In this document: one piece after another, positions 1 through 5,204 of the stretch
How the letters are laid out: each line of letters begins with the position of its first letter
Numbering within the stretch: position 1 is the first letter of the stretch
Source: Methanothrix sp.
Lineage (GTDB): Archaea; Halobacteriota; Methanosarcinia; Methanotrichales; Methanotrichaceae
DNA: 14,792 nucleotides
Assembly: GCA_011620785.1 (NCBI GenBank)
Contig: WOYM01000080.1
Location: forward strand, 1 to 14,792
Direction of reading: 5' to 3'
Translations under genes and position numbers: made by a program
The notes under the pieces: model-generated
Databases searched by the model: none
The model's input: only the letters and a program-made list of their open reading frames with translations
What the model was told of the DNA's origin: nothing

Positions 1-50
1 CTTTGATTGCGGTCTGAATTCTTAATGATTCCGCGAGCAGGGCTGAATAG

Positions 51-164
51 TTACATAAATTCATGGATTTTATCAAAGGCTGGAACTCTGAAGATGAGGT
101 TTGCATGCGACCAATAAATCAGATCGCGGACGTTATTGGCATATTTTGGAGGTTTTAGGCTCAT
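51..164 (-). CDS. small ORF of unknown function (37 aa)
   Basis: A short ORF on the minus strand, starting with ATG at 164 and ending with TAA at 51. It begins MSLKPPKYANNVRDLIYW and ends AFDKIHEFM. An AAAGGAT ribosome-binding-like stretch lies a few bases before the ATG, and a TATA-like TTTATGAAA lies about 35-40 bases upstream. I do not recognise the family. The well-formed start and short length suggest either a genuine small protein or the 5' end of a longer gene cut short by a stop codon. The adjoining genes on this side are also broken, which favours the second reading. Confidence 0.3.
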   Translation of the reverse strand: MSLKPPKYANNVRDLIYWSHANLIFRVPAFDKIHEFM

Positions 165-356
165 AGGTTATCCTTTTTAGTTGCCCGCTCGATTTCATAA
201 AGTTGATCCACTTAGATATTAATAGCGATTGTGCTGGGAATGATCTGCTAACCGAAGACGCATGTATATTATTTGATTACTATAGAGACTTGGGAAAATC
301 CACAGGCTCTTTCACCGCCCTTTTGTCACCGAATATTCGGCCTTCTCAAGCGTTCC
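165..356. other. intergenic stretch with a 12-bp palindrome
   Basis: No convincing coding sequence on either strand. It contains the perfect palindrome CCGAATATTCGG at 329-340, just downstream (minus sense) of the broken VOC gene stop at 357. This could act as a terminator hairpin or a binding site. The rest is A/T-rich and probably carries the promoter of the small ORF at 51-164. Confidence 0.4.
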
Positions 357-745
357 TCATCCTATCGTTTGTATTTGTATCAAGTTGCCACAGGTGTCGT
401 CAAAGACAGCTATGTTCACATTCTCCATTACTTCCGACGGCTCTATTGTGAACTTCACCCCGAGCTTCTTCAATCGTTCATAGTCTATGTGAACATCAGA
501 AACCCCGAAGTTTGCCGCGGGGATGCTCTGCTCGAAAATTGCTTTCTGGTATGTTTTTGCTGCAGGATTATCGTTCAGTTCAAGTATGAGCTCGGTACCG
601 TTTTGATCCTCAGGCGAGACAACGGTGAGCCACCTGTAATCCCCGCGCCAATGTCGCTCTTCTTCACAAAGCCCAGGATTTGTGTATAAAACTTCAAGGC
701 TTTATCCTGATCGTTAACGAATACTTTGGTGTAAATAATTCTCAT
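357..745 (-). pseudogene. VOC/glyoxalase-family protein gene, single frameshift
   Basis: On the minus strand, ATG at 745 opens a protein beginning MRIIYTKVFVNDQDKALKFY, with the pattern FYTQILGF typical of vicinal-oxygen-chelate (glyoxalase/bleomycin-resistance) proteins. After about 35 codons the frame must shift at the GGGG run (CCCC on the plus strand at 641-644). It then continues as DYRWLTVVSPEDQ, GTELILE, ANFGVSDV and FDDTCGNLIQI, ending at TGA 357-359. Adding one G restores a continuous reading frame of about 129 codons, the usual length of a single-domain VOC protein. The upstream region carries AAGG before the ATG and an A/T-rich promoter-like stretch. Family assignment is fairly secure; the substrate is unknown. 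The frameshift is either a real mutation or a one-base homopolymer error. Confidence 0.75.
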
Positions 746-777
746 AATTAACCTTACTATTATCTATGTTATTTAAC

Positions 778-1146
778 TTACGGCTCCTCATTTATGCTGT
801 CGCCTATTCGGGCTCGATTGCCTTGCGAGCTTTCGCGCTGGGGCGCGCATGAGGGCATATGAGCATCTCTTTCGGAGGGCAGGATTGGAGGATTTTCAGG
901 AAGCACCAGCTTGTCGACCCGCTCGGGGTAATCCAAGGCCATTTGCAGAGCAATCATGCCCCCCATGCTCCCTCCGAACACATGGGCATGATCAATTCCC
1001 AATGCATCCAGCAGGCCGGCGGCATCTTTGGCCATCTGCTCCATGGTTAATGGGCCAGGTGGCTGATCGCTGCGCCCCGCTCCGCGGTTGTCAAATAGAA
1101 TCACTCTGTAGCGTTCCGCCAATCTCCGGGGCACTATAAATGGAAT
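778..1146 (-). pseudogene. remnant of an alpha/beta hydrolase
   Basis: The minus strand encodes a partial alpha/beta-hydrolase fold: YRVILFDNRGAGRSDQP, followed by HVFGGSMGGMIALQMAL with the nucleophile elbow G-x-S-M-G, then YPERVDKLVL. Full-length members are about 250-290 aa. This piece covers only the strand-4 to strand-6 part, roughly 75 recognisable residues. The oxyanion-loop region upstream is missing (in-frame TGA at 1147-1149), as are the cap and the catalytic Asp and His downstream, where the sequence turns into unrelated residues before the stop. The only possible start in frame before the homologous part is GTG at 1134. It is best read as a decayed fragment and is very unlikely to be active. 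Confidence 0.7.
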
Positions 1147-1400
1147 TCATTTGAGCATACTGATCGCCAAATAGCTAAAAGTTTTTCTGCAGTCTGTTCG
1201 CAAAAGAGATAAAAGCGCGTTCTTTCGGGCGGGGAGCGTTCACGGAGTTGGTTATGACATTTTCCGAACTTATCTATATTCTTCCTAATGTTTCTCAAAT
1301 AGCTCCAAATACCCGTGCATTTTAGCCTATTGCTGGAGTTGGGAATTGTGGATGCCTTTTCAATGAAACTGATTTGGGCTGCAGATGAAAGCAGAAGGCA
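1147..1400. promoter_or_regulatory. upstream region of the NifE-like gene
   Basis: About 250 bases without a convincing gene. It contains a TATA-like TATCTATATTC at 1271-1281, which would place transcription start near 1300-1305 and leave a leader of about 100 bases. I found no GGAA-N6-TTCC site, the NrpR operator type known from methanogen nitrogen genes. A possible seven-codon ORF (ATG at 1385, MKAEGNG) overlaps the start of the next gene. All of this is weak. Confidence 0.3.
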
Positions 1401-2738
1401 ATGGATGAATTAACGTCTCTAGCATGCGAAAAGATCTTCTTCGATGAAGATACAGCTCGTGGGGCCTGTGCCTACTCCAGAGCGATATCTGTTCTGAATC
1501 CAATAGCTGATGCCATGCATGTGGTCCGAGGGCCACTTGAATGCGCTACATGCGCTACATATGCCTGGAACGCGCGTGGAAGCATTTCCAGCCAACCAAT
1601 GCTTCATGGTAAACAAGACAAGATATTCTTCGATAATTTGGGATTATCTGCTCAAGTCATGCGGGAGCTAGCTGCAGCCTGCAAGCCCCAGGCCATATTC
1701 GTCTATTCCACCTGCATGACCGAGACAATGGATTACGATATCAGTGAAGTGTGTGAATCTGCGGCGAAGGATCTGAGGATACCTGTCATTTCGGTGGGTA
1801 GCATGGGTTTCCAGGCGGAGATGGGATACGAAGCAGCATGCAATGCACTCTCGAGGCTGATAGGCAGCAGGAGCTACAAGCCCATAAGCCCCTATTCAGT
1901 GAACATCCTGGGAGATTACAACATTGCAGGAGATCTATGGCCTATCAGATCCTACTTTGAAGAGCTGGGTATTGAGGTGGTATCTACAATAACCGGTGAT
2001 TCAAGAGTTGCTGAGATTCAGAGGGCTCATTGTGCAGATCTGAATCTAGTACAATGTAGCAGCTCCATTGGCTCCCTGGCCAGGCGACTTGAAGAGAAGT
2101 TTGGCATACCCTACAGGAGTGTGAGCTTCCTCGGAATCGAAGAGACATCTTCAGCCTTAAGAACGGCTGCGGAGTTCTTCGAAAACCCCGGCATAATTGA
2201 AGAATCCGAGAGGATGATCGCCAGAGAGACAAAGAGAATAAGGCGGAAGATAGAGCATTATAGGGCCAAATTCGCAGGACATAGAGCTGCAATTTGCTTG
2301 AACGGAGCTTCTAAGGCTGCATCTCTGATCAGGGCATTGAACGAGCTGGGGATAGAGGTTGTGATCGTTGGGATTCGGGATGGAAATTGGGTCGATCGCC
2401 AGAGGATAAGGAATTATATTGGCAGGGATGCAGTCGACGCGGATAAGCTCAATCCTGGCGACCTAGGTGAATTGCTGTCCAAAGAGAATGTAGATCTTAT
2501 CATTCCCGGGGCCGAAGATCAGCCTGCAATACGAAAGTTGAACATACCAATTTGCGATATATGCCACAACCGCACATCTATCTTCGAGGGATTCGATGGA
2601 ATGGTAAATTTTGCCCGAGAGATAGATATAGCTATCAATAACCGCATCGAGATGCCTCCCGCCAGAAAGAAAAAAACGCGTGGCCGACCGCCATGCATGG
2701 CTCAGAAGCGAGGTCTATCAAGGCCTGCAGAAAAGTAA
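1401..2738 (+). CDS. diverged NifE-like nitrogenase-family protein with basic tail
   Basis: A 445-aa member of the nitrogenase alpha/NifE family, by eye some 40-50% identical to the nifE product of this window, with shared blocks such as FVYSTC, AGDLW, RVAEIQR and NLVQCS. Residues matching the NifE cluster ligands are kept: Cys23, Cys48 (or Cys51), Cys105, Cys219 and His389 (NifE: 41, 66, 127, 243, 413). Differences are clear. The N-terminus is shorter. The STDMSELDVVYGGEKKL segment of NifE is shortened and unrecognisable (about residues 72-83). The GIIGDD loop after the third cysteine is replaced by TETMDYD. A three-residue duplication adds Cys51. The C-terminus ends in a basic tail with KKKTRGRPP (423-431). 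No NifN-like partner or nifH-like gene lies beside it. The gene is convergent with glnK. AGAAGG sits only 2 bases before the ATG. It could be an alternative scaffold, a sensor or regulator, or a drifting paralog. Function unknown. Confidence 0.85.
   Translation: MDELTSLACEKIFFDEDTARGACAYSRAISVLNPIADAMHVVRGPLECATCATYAWNARGSISSQPMLHGKQDKIFFDNLGLSAQVMRELAAACKPQAIFVYSTCMTETMDYDISEVCESAAKDLRIPVISVGSMGFQAEMGYEAACNALSRLIGSRSYKPISPYSVNILGDYNIAGDLWPIRSYFEELGIEVVSTITGDSRVAEIQRAHCADLNLVQCSSSIGSLARRLEEKFGIPYRSVSFLGIEETSSALRTAAEFFENPGIIEESERMIARETKRIRRKIEHYRAKFAGHRAAICLNGASKAASLIRALNELGIEVVIVGIRDGNWVDRQRIRNYIGRDAVDADKLNPGDLGELLSKENVDLIIPGAEDQPAIRKLNIPICDICHNRTSIFEGFDGMVNFAREIDIAINNRIEMPPARKKKTRGRPPCMAQKRGLSRPAEK
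1542..1559 (+). repeat. 9-bp tandem duplication TGCGCTACA x2
   Basis: Two adjacent copies of TGCGCTACA in frame within the NifE-like gene, encoding Cys-Ala-Thr twice (residues 48-53). NifE has a single Cys-Ala-Ser at this position, so the duplication adds a second cysteine next to the conserved cluster ligand. Confidence 0.9.
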
Positions 2739-2746
2739 AAAAAAAA
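2737..2746 (-). terminator. poly-T terminator tract (T10) downstream of glnK
   Basis: Ten consecutive A on the plus strand read as T10 on the minus strand. It lies about 125 bases past the glnK stop and overlaps the stop codon of the convergent NifE-like gene. Oligo-T runs are the usual intrinsic termination signal in archaea. It is probably the final stop of three for the amtB-glnK transcript. Confidence 0.55.
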
Positions 2747-2755
2747 GCGTCATTC

Positions 2756-2761
2756 AAAAAA
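2756..2761 (-). terminator. poly-T tract (T6) downstream of glnK
   Basis: A T6 run on the minus strand just before the T10 run, reading GTGTGTTTTTTG. It probably belongs to the same multi-part termination zone of the glnK transcript. Confidence 0.35.
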
Positions 2762-2852
2762 CACACTGCCATCATTGCCCAAAGAGTGCTATAGTTGGCA
2801 GGTATTATTAGCTTGAGTCCTCTTGCCGGAGAAAGATGCCATAGCTGGTGGT

Positions 2853-2858
2853 AAAAAA
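2853..2858 (-). terminator. poly-T tract (T6) directly after glnK
   Basis: A T6 run on the minus strand (TATATTTTTTACC) about 12 bases past the glnK stop codon, well placed as a first archaeal-type terminator for the amtB-glnK operon. Confidence 0.45.
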
Positions 2859-2870
2859 TATAAGAGACGG

Positions 2871-3209
2871 CTACAGCGCCTTGTCGTCCGTCTCGCCCGT
2901 CCTGATACGGATGGTCTTTTCCACCGGCAGGACGAAGATCTTGCCGTCACCGATATTTCCGGTGTAAGCTGCCTTTCTGATGATCTCCACCACCTCATCC
3001 TCTTTATCATCGGGGACGACCAGTTCCACCTTCACCTTGGGCAGCATGTCCACCTGGTATTCTTCGCCACGCCATATCTGGGTAATGCCCTTTTGCCGGC
3101 CTCTGCCTTTTATCTCAATAGAGGTAAGGCTGGTAAAGCCTGTCTCATCAAGGGCATTTTTTACCTCTTCTACCTTGGATGGCCTGATTATCGCCTGTAT
3201 CATCTTCAT
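2871..3209 (-). CDS. glnK: nitrogen regulatory PII protein GlnK
   Basis: A 112-aa PII signal protein, the normal length for the family. It begins MKMIQAIIRPSKVEEVK. The T-loop (about 37-55) carries Tyr51 in GEEYQVD. The B-loop (TGNIGDGKIF, 83-92) binds nucleotide, and the C-terminal RIRTGE is standard. PII proteins sense ATP/ADP and 2-oxoglutarate and, with AmtB, block ammonium entry when nitrogen is plentiful. The start is set at ATG 3209, which overlaps the amtB stop by ATGA and is preceded by GAAGGAG; an ATG at 3233 would add eight unlike residues. The conserved AmtB C-terminal tail and shared operon make the AmtB-GlnK pairing secure. It differs from the NifI type, which has other T-loop features and sits in the nif operon. 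Confidence 0.95.
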   Translation of the reverse strand: MKMIQAIIRPSKVEEVKNALDETGFTSLTSIEIKGRGRQKGITQIWRGEEYQVDMLPKVKVELVVPDDKEDEVVEIIRKAAYTGNIGDGKIFVLPVEKTIRIRTGETDDKAL

Positions 3210-4657
3210 GTTCGTGCTCCTTCGGTTGAACATTCTAAATTATCAGATATCTGCCCTTCCCTTAAACCGTCCATTGGACCTGCAATAACGAATTCCGGAT
3301 AAGCGGAATATCCGTGCTCGCCCAGATCTAATCCGGTCAACTCTTCTTCTGGAGATACCCTGAGACCCACGATCTTCTTGATTACGTAGAACAGGATGTA
3401 GCCCGTGCCGAAGGCCCAGACCACAACTACCACCATGTCTATGAGCTGAGCAATGATCTGGCTGGTGTTGCCTACGATTAAACCGCTGACACCACCATAA
3501 GTTCCGTCTGCGAATATTCCAACGGTCAGCAAGCCCCAGAGTCCATTATAGCCGTGCACAGCTACAGCACCCACAGGATCGTCGACTTTGAGCACCCAAT
3601 CGTTGAACTTTATGCCGTACATCACTATAAATCCTGAGACCACTCCGATTACTACTGCTGCCCAGGTCGGTACATAGGCGCAGGAAGCTGTAATGCCAAC
3701 CAAGCCTGCCAGGGCTCCGTTGCAGGTGAGAGCTATGTCTACTTTTTTGGTCTTGAAGAACGTGTAGTAACATACCAGCGTCGCACCTGCGGCTCCCGCC
3801 AGGAAAGTATTGACCGCGATGACTGAGATCCTCAGATCTGTGGCTGCTAGAGTGCTGGCCGGATTGAATCCAAACCATCCGAAGAACAGAAAGAATGTAC
3901 CCATAACGATCATTGGAACATCGTGACCAGGAATAGCATTAGGCACACCGTCCTTGTTGAATTTTCCAATCCTGGGACCAAGCAGGTATATGCCTGCCAG
4001 CGCTACCATACCGCCCACAGCGTGTACTACTCCGGAGCCAGCAAAATCCCTGACCCCGACGCCGTATGGCAGCGTTGCCAGCCAGCCGCCACCCCAAACC
4101 CAGTGGCCATAGATGGCATAAATAACCGCAGTGACTATTCCGCTGTAAATGAGATAGGCTTGCAGCTTCATTCTTTCAGCACACGCACCTGCCACAATTG
4201 TAGCTGCGGTAGCCGCGAAGACCACCTGGAACATCCAAAACATCATGGTGGAAACGTCATATGAGTTCCCGGAAAGGAACCATCCGCTCCAACCGATGAT
4301 ACTGTTTCCGTCCTCCAATCCTGCATAGAGCTTTGAGCCTCCGAACATGAGAGCAAAGCCAACGGCCCAATAGGCCAATGCACCAATGGAGAAGTCCATG
4401 TAGCTCTTGGCAAAGTAGTTCACTGTATTCTTTACCCTTAAAGCTCCTGCACCCAGGAAGGCGAAGCCTGCTTGCATGAAAAAGACCAGGAAGGCCCCTA
4501 TCAGAGTCCATGCAAAGTTGACGGCAAGCTTCATCCCAGCAACATCATCCGTATAGGTATTGGAACCATTCGGATCGCCTGCCATTGCTATGGTTGTTAA
4601 TAGCAGCAATAATACAAATGCACTTGCTGCAATGTTGGTATACTTTGTATTTCTCAT
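3206..4657 (-). CDS. amtB: ammonium transporter AmtB
   Basis: A 483-aa Amt/Rh-family channel for ammonium uptake. A hydrophobic leader (about residues 8-26, ending TTIAMAG) resembles a cleaved signal peptide and is followed by about eleven membrane segments. Pore residues match E. coli AmtB: Asp204 in RDFAGSGVVH, the twin histidines His212 and His368 (DDPVGAVAVHGYNG), Trp188 in WVWGGG, and the CAERMKL region. The cytoplasmic tail GLRVSPEEELTGLDLGEHG is the GlnK-binding element, followed by about 25 extra polar residues. It is the middle gene of a small-ORF-amtB-glnK operon: 57 bases after the small ORF stop and overlapping glnK by 4 bases. Only a weak ribosome-binding site (GGTGATAGAG) precedes the ATG at 4657. 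Identification is secure; the channel's affinity cannot be judged from sequence. Confidence 0.95.
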   Translation of the reverse strand: MRNTKYTNIAASAFVLLLLLTTIAMAGDPNGSNTYTDDVAGMKLAVNFAWTLIGAFLVFFMQAGFAFLGAGALRVKNTVNYFAKSYMDFSIGALAYWAVGFALMFGGSKLYAGLEDGNSIIGWSGWFLSGNSYDVSTMMFWMFQVVFAATAATIVAGACAERMKLQAYLIYSGIVTAVIYAIYGHWVWGGGWLATLPYGVGVRDFAGSGVVHAVGGMVALAGIYLLGPRIGKFNKDGVPNAIPGHDVPMIVMGTFFLFFGWFGFNPASTLAATDLRISVIAVNTFLAGAAGATLVCYYTFFKTKKVDIALTCNGALAGLVGITASCAYVPTWAAVVIGVVSGFIVMYGIKFNDWVLKVDDPVGAVAVHGYNGLWGLLTVGIFADGTYGGVSGLIVGNTSQIIAQLIDMVVVVVWAFGTGYILFYVIKKIVGLRVSPEEELTGLDLGEHGYSAYPEFVIAGPMDGLREGQISDNLECSTEGART

Positions 4658-4689
4658 GCTCTATCACCATCTTCATCTCAAACTAATTG

Positions 4690-4703
4690 GTGAAATCGAT
4701 CAC
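4690..4703. promoter_or_regulatory. possible operator GTGA-N6-TCAC before amtB
   Basis: An inverted repeat GTGA-AATCGA-TCAC lies between the small ORF and amtB. Its 4-6-4 geometry equals that of NrpR operators of methanogens (GGAA-N6-TTCC), but the half-sites differ. Such short repeats arise by chance, so this is only a candidate. Confidence 0.2.
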
Positions 4704-4714
4704 AACGTCAGAAA

Positions 4715-4903
4715 TTATGTATAGCCACTTGAATTAATAGTATTAAGCGGCACATAACTGGTTATGGCTCCCAGCCAAATATCGTAATCATCATAGGCGG
4801 CCAGCTCTTTTGGCTTTCCAGAATTTACCACATCGGTCACACTAGCGTTGGATACCCGCGCAAAAATGGCTTTTCCACTTAATAGCTCAATGTCTCTCAT
4901 CAT
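4715..4903 (-). CDS. small protein of unknown family upstream of amtB-glnK
   Basis: A 62-codon ORF (MMRDIELLSGKAIF ... NSSGYT). A GAGGG ribosome-binding site lies 4 bases before the first ATG and 7 before the second. The second start (at 4900), giving 61 aa, is therefore the better one. The protein is soluble-looking, with no membrane segment and an acidic middle (AAYDDYDIW). I do not recognise a domain. It is the first gene of the small-ORF-amtB-glnK unit, with a TATA-like box 50-60 bases upstream. In Methanosarcina mazei a 61-aa small protein (sP36) is reported to bind AmtB1 and GlnK1 and promote channel inhibition. Position and size make this ORF a candidate for a similar role, but I cannot compare the sequences, so this is a hypothesis only. 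Confidence 0.6.
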   Translation of the reverse strand: MMRDIELLSGKAIFARVSNASVTDVVNSGKPKELAAYDDYDIWLGAITSYVPLNTINSSGYT

Positions 4904-4949
4904 ATTCCCTCAACTGCTTCTATGTTTATGCGATTTTTGAAAATGAGAT

Positions 4950-4966
4950 AACTGTATAAAAAACAA
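4950..4966 (-). promoter_or_regulatory. TATA-type promoter of the small-ORF-amtB-glnK operon
   Basis: Minus strand reads TTGTTTTTTATACAGTTATC, with TTTTTTATA as the TATA-like core (4955-4963). It would place transcription start near 4930, about 25-30 bases before the first ATG and upstream of its GAGGG site. The whole stretch 4920-5015 is strongly A/T-rich. Confidence 0.45.
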
Positions 4967-4992
4967 TTTGAGAATAAAAACGATAAACTAAG

Positions 4993-5009
4993 ATTTTTTA
5001 AGAAAAAAT
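4993..5009. repeat. A/T inverted repeat between divergent genes
   Basis: ATTTTTT-AAG-AAAAAAT, 7-bp arms and a 3-bp spacer, in the shared upstream region of the amtB-side operon (-) and hisF (+). It may be a binding site or simply A/T-rich promoter DNA. Confidence 0.3.
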
Positions 5010-5032
5010 ATGTGGTATTATGCTTGCATAAT
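5003..5032 (+). promoter_or_regulatory. candidate hisF promoter with ATTATGC inverted repeat
   Basis: A TATA-like AAAAAATATG at 5003-5012 would start transcription near 5030-5035. Directly after it lies the inverted repeat ATTATGC-TT-GCATAAT (5017-5032), 7-bp arms with a 2-bp spacer. This sits between the TATA box and the predicted start, where an archaeal repressor would act. Confidence 0.35.
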
Positions 5033-5078
5033 TCGCAATCTCAAAACACTCAATCCCACATTCAGAATGTCTTCGCCT

Positions 5079-5093
5079 GCTTGAACTTCAAGC
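5079..5093. repeat. 15-bp palindrome in the hisF leader
   Basis: GCTTGAA-C-TTCAAGC is a perfect palindrome with a one-base centre in the predicted 5' leader of hisF. As RNA it could form a short hairpin (5-bp stem, 5-base loop). As DNA it could be a protein-binding site. Confidence 0.4.
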
Positions 5094-5126
5094 CTGAAGC
5101 TCACAGGGCATTCAAAAAGAGGCGCT

Positions 5127-5204
5127 ATGACAGGAGAACAGAGCCCGGCACCCTATTCAAGGGGCAACTATTTTACTTTAGGCCCTCCTTTCCCCTGCCC
5201 ATGA
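5127..5204 (+). CDS. 25-aa upstream ORF translationally coupled to hisF
   Basis: An ATG at 5127, preceded four bases upstream by AGAGG, opens a 25-codon ORF (MTGEQSPAPYSRG ... PPFPCP). Its TGA at 5202-5204 overlaps the hisF ATG (5201) as ATGA. hisF itself has only CCTCCTTTCCCCTGCCC before its start, with no ribosome-binding site. Ribosomes finishing this ORF could therefore re-initiate on hisF. The peptide is rich in Pro, Gly and aromatic residues and has no histidine codons, so it is not a classical his attenuator peptide. Whether it is conserved or expressed is unknown. Confidence 0.4.
   Translation: MTGEQSPAPYSRGNYFTLGPPFPCP

Noticed and set aside
273..689. Plus-strand ORF of 138 codons
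   Set aside because: It is the antisense shadow of the frameshifted VOC gene on the minus strand; its residues show no family pattern.
849..1139. Plus-strand ORF of 96 codons
   Set aside because: Antisense to the alpha/beta-hydrolase remnant, which has clear motifs on the minus strand.
2871..3209. GlnK as a NifI-type protein
   Set aside because: Its T-loop with Tyr51 (GEEYQVD), its operon with amtB and the AmtB tail motif are GlnK features; the NifI proteins belong to the nif operon at the right edge.
5012..5200. N-terminal extension of HisF from GTG 5012
   Set aside because: The extra 63 residues are unlike any HisF and the start lies inside the A/T-rich promoter region. The enzyme core begins at ATG 5201.
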